Below, piece by piece: positions 17,708-26,000 of a stretch of DNA of 64,000 nt (positions within the stretch are counted from its first letter, which is position 1; every line of letters begins with the position of its first letter). The notes under the pieces were generated by a model. It saw only the letters and a program-made list of their open reading frames with translations. It was not told the DNA's origin and did no database searches. Source of the DNA: Flagellimonas aurea (GTDB taxonomy: Bacteria; Bacteroidota; Bacteroidia; Flavobacteriales; Flavobacteriaceae); assembly GCF_017313785.1 (NCBI RefSeq), contig NZ_JAFLNL010000008.1:62001-126000 (forward strand), written 5' to 3'. The position numbers were made by a program, and so were the translations under genes.

Positions 17708-17756
17708 ATTTTGTAGATTTATAGAATCAATCTCCCAGATTCAGTAGCCTGAATCA

Positions 17757-17788
17757 CCCCTCTTTTTCCAAGAGGGGAGCTTTTTATA
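17757..17788 (+). terminator. Terminator / left hairpin of the DUF559 locus
   Basis: An 8-bp stem CCCCTCTT (17757-17764) / AAGAGGGG (17770-17777) is followed by AGCTTTTTATA, so it can end the receptor transcript. A second small inverted repeat GATTCAG / CTGAATC lies just before it (17738-17755). Its layout resembles, in inverted orientation, the hairpin after the DUF559 gene. Confidence 0.7.
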
Positions 17789-17797
17789 TAAAGATTG

Positions 17798-18166
17798 ATG
17801 AAAAAAAGAATCCATAACCGCAAAGAATTAGAAAACTACAGAAAAAAGTTACGAAAGAACCTAACCCCCGCCGAAGCTTTTTTATGGCGTTACCTCAAAG
17901 CCAAAAAACTACGAGGTAGACGTTTCAACCGTCAGCATAGCATCAAAAACTACATTGTTGATTTCTATTGTGCTTCAGAAAAATTAGTGATAGAATTGGA
18001 CGGAGCCGTACACAATACACCTCAAGCCCAAGAATACGACGCAAAGCGCACTCAGGTTATAAATGAACTAGGTTATACCGTGATACGATTTGAGAATAAA
18101 ATGGTGTTTGAAAACCTGGAATCCGTATTATCGGAAATTACTGAACATTTTAAACAAACCCCATAG
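17798..18166 (+). CDS. DUF559 endonuclease-like protein
   Basis: A 122-residue protein of the DUF559 family, related in fold to very-short-patch-repair type nucleases. It has a basic N-terminus (MKKRIHNRKELENYRKKLRKNLTPAEAFLWRYL), the RGRRFNRQHSI..YIVDFYC strand pair, the conserved ELDGAVH acidic motif and GYTVIRFEN. Orphan DUF559 genes occur often and in several copies in Flavobacteriia; their function is not established. It sits alone between two hairpins (17757-17777 and 18170-18190). A TTG lies directly before the ATG; ATG is preferred. Confidence 0.87.
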   Translation: MKKRIHNRKELENYRKKLRKNLTPAEAFLWRYLKAKKLRGRRFNRQHSIKNYIVDFYCASEKLVIELDGAVHNTPQAQEYDAKRTQVINELGYTVIRFENKMVFENLESVLSEITEHFKQTP

Positions 18167-18169
18167 GCT

Positions 18170-18190
18170 TCTCCCTTTTAAAAAGGGAGA
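18170..18190. terminator. Bidirectional terminator / right hairpin of the DUF559 locus
   Basis: A perfect 10-bp stem TCTCCCTTTT (18170-18179) / AAAAGGGAGA (18181-18190) lies between the converging DUF559 and argS genes. It may terminate either transcript, though no long T tract follows on either strand. Confidence 0.6.
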
Positions 18191-18202
18191 CTGAGAGGAT
18201 TC

Positions 18203-19981
18203 CTACATCCTATCAGGAACATCAATACCCAACAAGCGGAACGAAGATTGAATCACCTCGCCTACTTTTTGGGACAACTGCACCCTGAAGTTTTTCTTCT
18301 GCTCGTCAGTTTCACCCAAAATGGAAACTTGCTGATAGAACGAGTTAAACTCCTTCACCAAATCGTAAGTATAGTTCGCAATCAAAGCAGGGCTAAAGTT
18401 TTCCGCCGCCAATTGAACCGTTTCCGGGAACAATTGGATTTGTTTCAACAACTCTTTCTCCTTTTCGTGCAAGTCCATTGTCATGTCGAGCGCAGTCGAG
18501 ACACCAAAATCAGCCTTCCTTAAAATAGATTGAATCCTAGCGTAGGTATATTGAATAAATGGTCCTGTGTTTCCCTGAAAATCGACCGATTCTTCAGGGT
18601 TAAAAAGAATACGTTTCTTTGGGTCTACTTTTAAAATGTAGTATTTAAGGGCACCCAGACCTATGGTTCGGTACAATTGTTTTTTCTCCTCTTCGGAATA
18701 ACCTTCCAGTTTGCCCAATTCTTGGGAAATGGATTCAGCGGTATCTTCCATATTTTTGATAAGGTCGTCCGCATCCACTACGGTACCTTCCCTACTCTTC
18801 ATTTTGCCGCTGGGCAAATCCACCATTCCATAACTCAAATGGAACAACTGCTCCGCCCAAGAATAACCCAGTTTTTTTAAGATAAGGAACAAGACCTTAA
18901 AGTGATAATCCTGCTCATTACCCACCGTGTATACCATTCCGTTAATGTCTGGATGGTCGGTCACCCTTTGAATGGCCGTCCCGATATCTTGAGTCATATA
19001 CACCGCAGTACCATCGGAACGCAACACGATTTTTTCATCCAATCCGTCCTCGGTCAGGTCTATCCAAACACTGCCATCTTCCTTTTTAAAGAAAACACCG
19101 CGTTCCAATCCATCTTTCACCACATCACGACCTAGCAAATAGGTATCACTCTCGTAGTACAGCGTATCAAAATCAACGCCCAAGTTTTTGTAGGTGATAT
19201 CAAAACCATCGTACACCCAGCCGTTCATTTTTTTCCAAAGTGCCACAACTTCATCATCGCCAGCTTCCCACTTACGGAGCATTTCTTGGGCTTCCAATAA
19301 AATTGACGCCTCCTTTTCAGCCTTTTCTTTGGGTGTGCCCGATTCGACCAATTCGGCTATCTGTTCTTTGTATGCCTTATCAAAAGCCACATAGTATTTT
19401 CCTACCAAGTGGTCCCCTTTTAAACCGGAAGATTCTGGGGTTTCGCCTTCACCAAATTTTTGCCAGGCCAACATACTTTTACAAATATGGATGCCTCGGT
19501 CGTTGATGATCTGGGTTTTGTACACTTTTTTGCCCGAAGCTTTCAAAATCTCAGCTACGGAATAGCCCAAAAGATTGTTTCGGATATGCCCCAAGTGCAA
19601 CGGTTTGTTGGTATTGGGAGATGAATATTCCACCATCACGGCATCATCCGACTGTGATTTTACATAACCAAAATCTGTTTCATCAAAAATACCGTTGAAG
19701 AAATTAAGGTAGTAGCTATCAGCAATAACAATGTTCAAAAAGCCCTGTACCACGTTGCATTTCAATACTTCATCAACATTCTCAACCAAGTACTCCCCTA
19801 TCTTAGTTCCAATCTGAACCGGATTCCCTTTCACAAGGCGCAACATAGGGAATACCACTACGGTAATATCACCCTCAAAATCCTTTCGGGTAGGTTGAAA
19901 TTCCACCGTGGGCAAGTCAACTTGGTACAGTTGTTTTACCGCCTCGATTACTTTTTGGGTCAAATCGTTCTGCAAACTCAT
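18203..19981 (-). CDS. argS: Arginyl-tRNA synthetase
   Basis: A 592-residue class I aminoacyl-tRNA synthetase. The HIGH-like signature is SSPNTNKPLHLGHIRNN, the KMSKS-like loop is SGKMKSREGTVVDADDL, and the C-terminal anticodon-binding domain includes QYTYARIQSILRKA and ends ...LLGIDVPDRM as expected for ArgS. Between SILRKADF and MDLHEKEKELL, residues about 493-501 (GVSTALDMT) are encoded by a copy of the palindromic intergenic repeat (18479-18503), inserted in frame in a linker that is variable in the family. Otherwise the gene appears intact. Confidence 0.97.
   Translation of the reverse strand: MSLQNDLTQKVIEAVKQLYQVDLPTVEFQPTRKDFEGDITVVVFPMLRLVKGNPVQIGTKIGEYLVENVDEVLKCNVVQGFLNIVIADSYYLNFFNGIFDETDFGYVKSQSDDAVMVEYSSPNTNKPLHLGHIRNNLLGYSVAEILKASGKKVYKTQIINDRGIHICKSMLAWQKFGEGETPESSGLKGDHLVGKYYVAFDKAYKEQIAELVESGTPKEKAEKEASILLEAQEMLRKWEAGDDEVVALWKKMNGWVYDGFDITYKNLGVDFDTLYYESDTYLLGRDVVKDGLERGVFFKKEDGSVWIDLTEDGLDEKIVLRSDGTAVYMTQDIGTAIQRVTDHPDINGMVYTVGNEQDYHFKVLFLILKKLGYSWAEQLFHLSYGMVDLPSGKMKSREGTVVDADDLIKNMEDTAESISQELGKLEGYSEEEKKQLYRTIGLGALKYYILKVDPKKRILFNPEESVDFQGNTGPFIQYTYARIQSILRKADFGVSTALDMTMDLHEKEKELLKQIQLFPETVQLAAENFSPALIANYTYDLVKEFNSFYQQVSILGETDEQKKNFRVQLSQKVGEVIQSSFRLLGIDVPDRM
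18479..18503. repeat. Palindromic repeat copy inside argS
   Basis: The core GTCGAGCGCAGTCGAGAC lies within argS. The same core is at 21946-21963 (ATCGAGCGCAGTCGAGAT) and, in reverse orientation, CTCGACTGCGCTCGA occurs at 789-803 and 1047-1061. It adds no stop and keeps the argS frame. Confidence 0.8.
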
Positions 19982-20075
19982 CTATAAAGGCTTTTCAGGG
20001 CGCAAAACTACGCATTTTTTGGGCTTTTCCCACACCCTTACCAAATGGTCCGCCCTAATTTGAGTATTTTTAGAT

Positions 20076-20501
20076 ATGCTTTTGAACGTCTCCTACAACG
20101 ATAAAATAATCACCAAAAAAATTGACGATGCCGTAGGCAAACCCATCCCTATAAAAGAGCGTTTTGCCATGGGCGGTATCGGCTCCCCAAAACTTTTTGT
20201 TACCGAGGCCAGTATCGATATTTACAATCTGCTCATTTTGGACAATAGCACCAATACTTGTAATGTTGAAATTCGTCCGAATGGCATCATTGTTCGGTTT
20301 CGAGCCCGCTTGGAGACCTACGGGCTTATCATCCCCTACTACAAATTGAACGTGTATAAAGGTGATATCGGGATCTATTCCATTTATATGGACCATTACT
20401 TCATCAAAGTAAAGTCGGATACCAAAGCTATTCAGCGATTCTTCCGTAAATTGATGGACCATCGTGCGGATAATCTGCCCACCAACTTGGAAGACCTATG
20501 A
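20076..20501 (+). CDS. Conserved hypothetical protein
   Basis: A 141-residue soluble protein with no signal peptide and no domain I can name. It is mostly beta-strand up to residue 110 (LLNVSYNDKIITKKI, ASIDIYNLLILDNST, CNVEIRPNGIIVRFRAR, YGLIIPYYKLNVYKG, IYSIYMDHYFIKVK) and ends in a helix (TKAIQRFFRKLMDHR), which resembles a PH-like fold. Its stop overlaps the start of the SDR gene by 4 bp (ATGA), so the two are translationally coupled and probably work together. Confidence 0.75.
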   Translation: MLLNVSYNDKIITKKIDDAVGKPIPIKERFAMGGIGSPKLFVTEASIDIYNLLILDNSTNTCNVEIRPNGIIVRFRARLETYGLIIPYYKLNVYKGDIGIYSIYMDHYFIKVKSDTKAIQRFFRKLMDHRADNLPTNLEDL

Positions 20502-21919
20502 AAATATTGTTGACAGGGGCCAATGGCTACATCGGGATGCGCATATTGCCCAAACTTTTGGATATGGGCCATAGCGTAGTTTGTGCTGTTCGGGATGAAA
20601 AACGGCTTTCGGTGGATGCTAAAATCCGCTCAAAAATTGATATTGTTGAGATTGATTTTTTGGACGACCCCGAAAAACAACAGGTGACCAAGGATATTGA
20701 TGCCGCCTACTACTTGATACATTCCATGACCTCCTCCGTTACCGATTTTGATGAAAAAGAGGCGCAAGCGGCCAAAAACTTCAACACCATTTTGCAGAAC
20801 ACCCAGTGCCAACAGGTTATCTACCTCAGCGGTATTGTGAACGACAAGGAACTTTCCAAACACCTCAGTTCCAGAAAAAATGTAGAAGAAATTCTATACA
20901 AAGGCCCGTTTGATGTAACGGTGCTCCGTGCTGGGATTATTGTAGGCTCCGGAAGTTCCTCTTTTGAGATTATTCGCGACCTCTGCGAAAAACTGCCCGT
21001 GATGATAACACCTAAATGGGTACTCACCAAAACGCAGCCGATCGCCATTCGCGATGTGATTCAGTTCCTCACCGAAGTGTTGGGCAACAAAGAAACGTAC
21101 GGTCAATCCTTTGACATTGGTGGGCCCGATATTCTTACCTATAAAGATATGCTGCATGGCTACGCCAAAGTACGTGGCTTTAAAAACTGGATTTTCACGG
21201 TTCCCGTGATGACGCCGAAACTATCTTCCTACTGGCTCTATTTTGTGACCTCGACCTCTTACAAATTGGCTACAAACCTAGTGGATAGCATGAAAATGGA
21301 GGTTGTGGCCCAAGACAATCGCCTGCAAGAAATGTTGGGAATCGAAACTCACACTTACGAAGAGGCTATCGACTTGGCCTTCAAAAAAATTGAGCAAAAC
21401 CTCGTCATCAGTAGTTGGAAGGACAGTATTGCAAGTGGTAGAATAAAAAAAGATCTTGAGGATTATATCCAAGTACCAAAATATGGTGTATTGCAGGATA
21501 AAAAATCAATTCCCATACAAAATGAGAAAGAAGTCCTCAAGAACATCTGGCGGATTGGTGGCGAAAACGGTTGGTACTACGGTAATTGGCTTTGGAAAAT
21601 CCGTGGGTTCTTGGACAAATTGGTAGGTGGACCGGGACTGCGACGTGGACGCACCCATCCCGATAAAATTTTTCCTGGTGATGCACTGGATTTTTGGCGA
21701 GTGCTTCTGGCCGACAAAAAAAGCAAGCGATTGCTGCTTTTTGCCGAAATGAAAACCCCGGGAGAAGCTTGGCTGGAGTTTAAAATTGAGGACGGCGTGC
21801 TCTACCAAACCGCTACCTTTCGGCCCAAAGGTTTACTGGGACGATTGTATTGGTACTCCGTGCTGCCGTTCCATCTATTCATTTTTGGGAACATGATTCG
21901 GAATATTGCAAAAGTGTAA
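20498..21919 (+). CDS. SDR family oxidoreductase with C-terminal DUF2867
   Basis: A 473-residue protein. The N-terminal half is an NAD(P)-binding Rossmann domain (LLTGANGYIGMRILPKL at 4-20, CAVRDEKRL, YYLIHSMTS, YLSGIVND) of the atypical SDR type. The C-terminal part from about residue 320 matches DUF2867 (GGENGWYYGNWLWKIRGFLDKLVGGPGLRRGR, FPGDALDFWRV, ...). Such proteins are annotated as NAD(P)H-binding proteins of unknown substrate. It overlaps the upstream gene by 4 bp. Confidence 0.88.
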   Translation: MKILLTGANGYIGMRILPKLLDMGHSVVCAVRDEKRLSVDAKIRSKIDIVEIDFLDDPEKQQVTKDIDAAYYLIHSMTSSVTDFDEKEAQAAKNFNTILQNTQCQQVIYLSGIVNDKELSKHLSSRKNVEEILYKGPFDVTVLRAGIIVGSGSSSFEIIRDLCEKLPVMITPKWVLTKTQPIAIRDVIQFLTEVLGNKETYGQSFDIGGPDILTYKDMLHGYAKVRGFKNWIFTVPVMTPKLSSYWLYFVTSTSYKLATNLVDSMKMEVVAQDNRLQEMLGIETHTYEEAIDLAFKKIEQNLVISSWKDSIASGRIKKDLEDYIQVPKYGVLQDKKSIPIQNEKEVLKNIWRIGGENGWYYGNWLWKIRGFLDKLVGGPGLRRGRTHPDKIFPGDALDFWRVLLADKKSKRLLLFAEMKTPGEAWLEFKIEDGVLYQTATFRPKGLLGRLYWYSVLPFHLFIFGNMIRNIAKV

Positions 21920-21940
21920 ATACTCAAAGTAAAAACCTCT

Positions 21941-22043
21941 GTTACATCGAGCGCAGTCGAGATGTTTTCATTAATTATCGTTTTACTTAAGATTTCTCGA
22001 CTGTCCCCTTCGACTGCGCTCAGGGTGACAGCTCGAAATGACA
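21941..22043. repeat. Palindromic repeat cluster
   Basis: After the SDR gene lies a cluster of repeat cores: CATCGAGCGCAGTCGAGATG, then ATTTCTCGACTG, then CCTTCGACTGCGCTCAGGGT, then GACAGCTCGAAATGACA. The arms can fold on each other in a long imperfect hairpin. The same elements, in similar order, appear at 24931-25003. Confidence 0.8.
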
Positions 22044-22200
22044 ATCCTCCTAACTTCACAGCTGTTAAAATACTATTAAGCCATATCGGGGATTCCCTAT
22101 TTCTTCGCACTTTGTCACAAAATTGCCCAAAGTTCGTCTAAACCACAGACAACCTTTCCTCCCCAAAAGGCGTCTTAACATTGAAACCATATCTGTAGTT

Positions 22201-23714
22201 ATGTCCCTAAAACAGACCTTATTTCTTGCTTATTTTTCGCTTTTAATAGCACTTCCGATGGCCTCCCAGACCATTAGTTCACGTTTGGTGGATGCCAAGA
22301 CCCAAAAAGGGATTCCCTACGCCACCATACAATATGGGGAGCACCAAGGAGTGGTCACTAATGATGAAGGCCGTTTCAGTTTTGTATTGGAAGAAGGTAC
22401 CGCCCTGCCCGACTCCATTTATGTGACTTCCATGGGCTATGAGAAAAAAGGCTTCACGTTGGAACAAATGCAGGATAGCTTGGTTACTTTGAATGCCAAG
22501 GCCATTGAATTGAGCGGTGTTTATGTGTTCGACAAGGAACTGGAGGTAGATGACATCATTGATAAAATGATAGAGAACATTCCCCAAAACGTGAACAAAG
22601 CTCCAGTAAAACAACGGTTTTTTCTTCGGAAATCGGAACTGGCCAATATGCACAAGGTGGATTTTGGGTTCGAAAAATCATCCATCAAAGAACTCAACAA
22701 GGAATTAATGGACAGCATTGCCCGATCTATCCCTAAAAATGCTTCGCACTACACCGAGAGTTTTGGCGACTTCTACAAAAACAACACCGATTACAAGCTC
22801 AACATCCTAAAAGCGGCCGACCTGTACGATAAACGCGATGTGAGCTCTTTTGAAGATTTGGCGGAACACATGGAGGACATTTTTACGGCGAACGTAAAGC
22901 CGGGTTCTTATCTAAAGATAAAATCGGGGATTTTTAGTGAAAAAATACAAGTGGATTCCATTCTGGATACCATGGACGACGAACGGATGGACCAGGCAAA
23001 AAAACTGAAAGCCCAAGTAAAAAAAGACAGTGTTTCCGGCTTGACCGATAGCCAACGTTGGCAGTTCAAAGAACTATTGAGCAACTGTACTATAAAGAAG
23101 ATACCAAATTGGATTTGGTGGACAAAAACCACCGTTACGAGTTTAAACTGGCAGGCTATGCCGATATTGGCGATGCAGGGGTGTACGTAGTCGACTTTTG
23201 GCCCAAGCGAAGCAGCGCGGATTTCAAGGGACGACTCTACATCAACATTGAGGACTTTGCCGTAATGCGTTTGGACTTTACGAACACCCAACGCCTCAGA
23301 AATTTCAGATTATTGGGCATTACCTATCGCGAAACCTTGTACAAGGGCACCATGCGGTTTGCCAAACTGCCCAATGGCAAGTACGAACTTCAGTTTATGG
23401 AATTGGCCGATGGCAAGTTCTTTGGGGTGGACAGACCGCTAAAAGTGGTGGAAAAGAACAAACATGTAAAAGGCCGTCGCAAACAGAACGAATTGAAGCT
23501 AAACATTGACTTCCAGATGAACGTTACCTCCAAATGGGAACTCGTGGTCTTCAACCAAGATAACATTGCCGAAAGCGAGTTCAAGTCCTTTAAAGAGGAT
23601 AAAACAGTAAAGGCCACTTATATGCCACGCTACGACGCGGAGTTTTGGAAAGGCTACACCATTATGGAGCCCAACCAGGCCATTCGTGGGTTTACGGCCG
23701 AGGAGGAAGATTAG
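22201..23714 (+). pseudogene. Carboxypeptidase-regulatory-like outer envelope protein, frameshifted
   Basis: Two overlapping open frames encode the two halves of one protein of about 500 residues. The first starts at ATG 22201 with a signal peptide (MSLKQTLFLAYFSLLIALPMASQ) and a carboxypeptidase-regulatory-like beta domain (ISSRLVDAKTQKGIPYATIQYG...). It runs in frame 1 to about 23075; the protein continues in the -1 frame from about 23075-23090 (...QLYYKEDTKLDLVDKNHRYEF) to 23714 (PKRSSADFKGRLYINIEDFAVMRLDF). The shift equals loss of one base between about 23058 and 23090. No classical slippery heptamer is visible. It may be a true mutation or a sequencing error. Confidence 0.82.
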
Positions 23715-23718
23715 TTAT

Positions 23719-23790
23719 GAGTTTTGGGTTAAGAGTTCTGAGTTTTCTTCCGTAACCTTCGTCTTTTACCCTTTACCCTTCATCATGTTG
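23719..23790. repeat. Heptamer-periodic sequence, inverted arrangement
   Basis: The gap after the frameshifted gene starts with 7-mers of the GAGTTTT / GGGTTAA type (23719-23746). From about 23755 it continues with the same type on the opposite strand (ACCCTTT, ACCCTTC). This is the same family as 466-575 but in two orientations. Confidence 0.5.
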
Positions 23791-23801
23791 CCATATATGA
23801 C

Positions 23802-24026
23802 ATGTACCCGTTGACCAAAAATGTATTTCTTGCTTATCATATGGAAAAAGCAGAAGTTGTTTGGCAATGGATGGAAGACTGGTACGGTTCTCCTGAGGAA
23901 TTGGCCAAAGTGTTGGATCTAGCCTTGGAAATGTTGTTTTATTTGGAAGAAGACACATTTGACCGAAAAGAAGTTCAAAAAGTGGTCGCTGCGCTTCGGG
24001 GGATTGCGGTTGGGTTGAGAAAATGA
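23802..24026 (+). CDS. Small hypothetical protein
   Basis: A 74-residue, mostly helical and acidic protein (AEVVWQWMEDWYGSPEELAKVLDLALEMLFYLEED...). No family is recognised. A later start at 23841 (MEKAEVV) would give 61 residues and may be better. It lies between heptamer-type repeats and a degenerate palindromic repeat. Codon content looks protein-like; the call remains tentative. Confidence 0.5.
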   Translation: MYPLTKNVFLAYHMEKAEVVWQWMEDWYGSPEELAKVLDLALEMLFYLEEDTFDRKEVQKVVAALRGIAVGLRK

Positions 24027-24043
24027 AATGCAAAGCATCGATT

Positions 24044-24180
24044 GAGAAATCTCAACTTTCCTTAGATTTCTCACACTCCCTTTGGTCGGTTCGAAATGAC
24101 AAAAAGCTACTTCGGGGAAATTCGTGGAATTTGTGTCAAACTATGCCATTGATTATTGCTCACTGCCAATTGTTCATTGT
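24044..24180. repeat. Degenerate palindromic and heptamer repeats
   Basis: Bases 24044-24072 form an inverted repeat GAGAAATCT / AGATTTCTC. A decayed palindromic-repeat end (GGTTCGAAATGACA) follows at 24087-24100. Bases 24146-24180 split into 7-mers of the form YYAYTGN (CCATTGA, TTATTGC, TCACTGC, CAATTGT, TCATTGT), the last overlapping the 3' end of the Pr6Pr gene. Confidence 0.5.
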
Positions 24181-24791
24181 TTCGGCCGGAGCAATTTCCC
24201 TAAAAAGTAGAGAGCGGCCATAACCAGGAGCATCAACAATAACACAAAACAGCTATTCAAAAGCACGGAACCCAACCCAAGCTCCAGCACATTTAAAAAC
24301 GGATACGGATAAAAACCAGAGAAATGTCCCCGGACCAACACAAAAACCACATACCCTAAAGGGTAAAACAGCCATTTGGAGAGCTGTTTCCATTCAACTA
24401 CGGCCTTGGAACAGAACATGAGCCAATACACATACATCAATATTGGGATTATGGTATGCAACAGCTCATCCACCACCATTTGCAGACCTGTTGGAGCCCA
24501 AAGGTTCCTGAGAACAAATTGGTATACCAATCCCACCACCAATATAAAAGAGGTCAAGGCCATTGGCGTGGCCTTCTGGTGAAAAAGGGCCAGTCGTTTT
24601 TGGTCCGCCCCAAAGACCCTGGTCGTAAAAAAAAGGGCAACCAACGTATTGGTAAGAATGGTAAAATAGCTGATAAAACGCAACAAACTTTCAACCAAGA
24701 CGGTTTCTCTATTCTGAAGCATCAAATAGAGTTGGGCGAGTACGGCAAACCATCCTGCACACATCCCTAAAATCTCAAAATTTCTGCGCAT
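24174..24791 (-). CDS. Pr6Pr family membrane protein
   Basis: A 205-residue membrane protein with about six hydrophobic helices. It matches the Pr6Pr/FAR-17a-like family: RFISYFTILTNTLVALFF, a long loop with the conserved NLWAPTGLQMVVDELLHTIIPILMYVYWLMF and FYPYPFLNVLELG. The biochemical role of bacterial members is unknown. Alone in its orientation between repeat-rich gaps. Confidence 0.85.
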   Translation of the reverse strand: MRRNFEILGMCAGWFAVLAQLYLMLQNRETVLVESLLRFISYFTILTNTLVALFFTTRVFGADQKRLALFHQKATPMALTSFILVVGLVYQFVLRNLWAPTGLQMVVDELLHTIIPILMYVYWLMFCSKAVVEWKQLSKWLFYPLGYVVFVLVRGHFSGFYPYPFLNVLELGLGSVLLNSCFVLLLMLLVMAALYFLGKLLRPKQ

Positions 24792-24930
24792 GGTCGAAGA
24801 TATTCAATTTTAAAGTTGCAATGCAACAGTATTATTCTGAATGTGAAGCTGAATCAAGTTCAGCACGACAACTTGCCCATTCGTAATGATTCGTATAATT
24901 GGTGTAATTCGTGTCATGTTAAAGAATAAA

Positions 24931-25003
24931 GATTTCTCGACTGCTCCTTCGCTCTCCTTCGACTGCGCTCAGGATGACAACTCAGAAACCAGCTCGAAAT
25001 GAC
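24931..25003. repeat. Palindromic repeat cluster downstream of ctlX
   Basis: GATTTCTCGACTG, CCTTCGACTGCGCTCAGGATG and AGCTCGAAATGACA cores in the same order as at 21990-22043, ending 10 bp from the ctlX stop codon. Within it, CTCCTTCG and CTCTCCTTCG form a partial duplication. Confidence 0.8.
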
Positions 25004-25012
25004 ATTATGTTC

Positions 25013-25948
25013 CTACGCTTTTGGCAAAAATACTTCGGCCATCATACAACGGGCGCTGCCACCACCACAGGTCTCAATGGTATCCAACGGACTGTGGATG
25101 ATGAGACAATGTTTTTCAATGGCCGTGATTTGTTCTTGTGTTAGGCTATTGTACGCTTGGGTACTCATCACCATAAAACGTTTATCGTCGGCACCGATTA
25201 CCTGCAACATGTTCCCTGCAAAATGGCACATTTGCTCTTCGGTAATCCTGATGACTTCCTTGCCGTCCATTTTAATATGGTCCACCACGTTTTTTCGTTC
25301 CTTTTTATCATCGATGGAATCCAAACAGATAACGTCAAAGGTTTCTGCCATGGCCATCATTACATTGGTATGGTAAATCGGCAATCGCTCACCTTCCACC
25401 GTTTGATTGGCATGAAAAATTACCGGAAAACAATCAAAATCTTCACAAAATTCGATAAACAGGTCTTCGTGCGCGCGTTCGGACAATGCGCAATACGCTT
25501 TCTGGTTTACCCTGTCCAATAGAATACTGCCTGTACCTTCCAAAAACACCTCTTCCTCTTCTGCGGCTGTATAATCCATAAAATTATTGATTACAAAACC
25601 GTTCTCTTCCAAGAGTTCAAAAATATCCTCTCTACGCTCCTTTCTGCGGTTCTCCGCAAACATGGGATATACGCACACCGTTCCGTTGGCGTGAAAAGAG
25701 ACCCAATTGTTCGGAAAAATGGAGTCGGGAGTATCGCGCTCCATATTATCGTTTATGGTGATCACGTTGACACCATTGTCCCGAAGCACTTTTACAAACT
25801 GGTCGAATTCCTCTTGTGCTTTCTTGTTGATCTCGGCATTTTTTAGATGCGGGTCTTCCTGAAAATAATTGTTGACAGCAGTCTGTTCGTTCATCCTAAA
25901 GTTAACGGGGCGCACCATAAGAATGGTACCGGTAATCTGATTCTTCAA
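25013..25948 (-). CDS. ctlX: Citrulline utilization hydrolase CtlX
   Basis: A 311-residue enzyme of the guanidino-group-modifying superfamily, type CtlX. Expected elements are DSIFPNNWVSFH (75-86), EGTGSILLDR (137-146, acidic residue), YHTNVMM (His193) and the C-terminal GGGSARCM with the probable nucleophile Cys301. CtlX takes part in citrulline/arginine catabolism in the characterised systems; the exact reaction here is inferred. It lies 52 bp downstream of another superfamily member on the same strand. Confidence 0.88.
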   Translation of the reverse strand: MKNQITGTILMVRPVNFRMNEQTAVNNYFQEDPHLKNAEINKKAQEEFDQFVKVLRDNGVNVITINDNMERDTPDSIFPNNWVSFHANGTVCVYPMFAENRRKERREDIFELLEENGFVINNFMDYTAAEEEEVFLEGTGSILLDRVNQKAYCALSERAHEDLFIEFCEDFDCFPVIFHANQTVEGERLPIYHTNVMMAMAETFDVICLDSIDDKKERKNVVDHIKMDGKEVIRITEEQMCHFAGNMLQVIGADDKRFMVMSTQAYNSLTQEQITAIEKHCLIIHSPLDTIETCGGGSARCMMAEVFLPKA

Positions 25949-26000
25949 TACGTTGACTGTTTTTGGTATACCTGTGGCAGCAGGAAACGGGGTTATAAAT

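Noticed and set aside
23058..23190. Programmed -1 ribosomal frameshift
   Set aside because: There is no X-XXY-YYZ slippery heptamer at the switch region and no obvious stimulatory stem after it; mutation or sequencing error is simpler.
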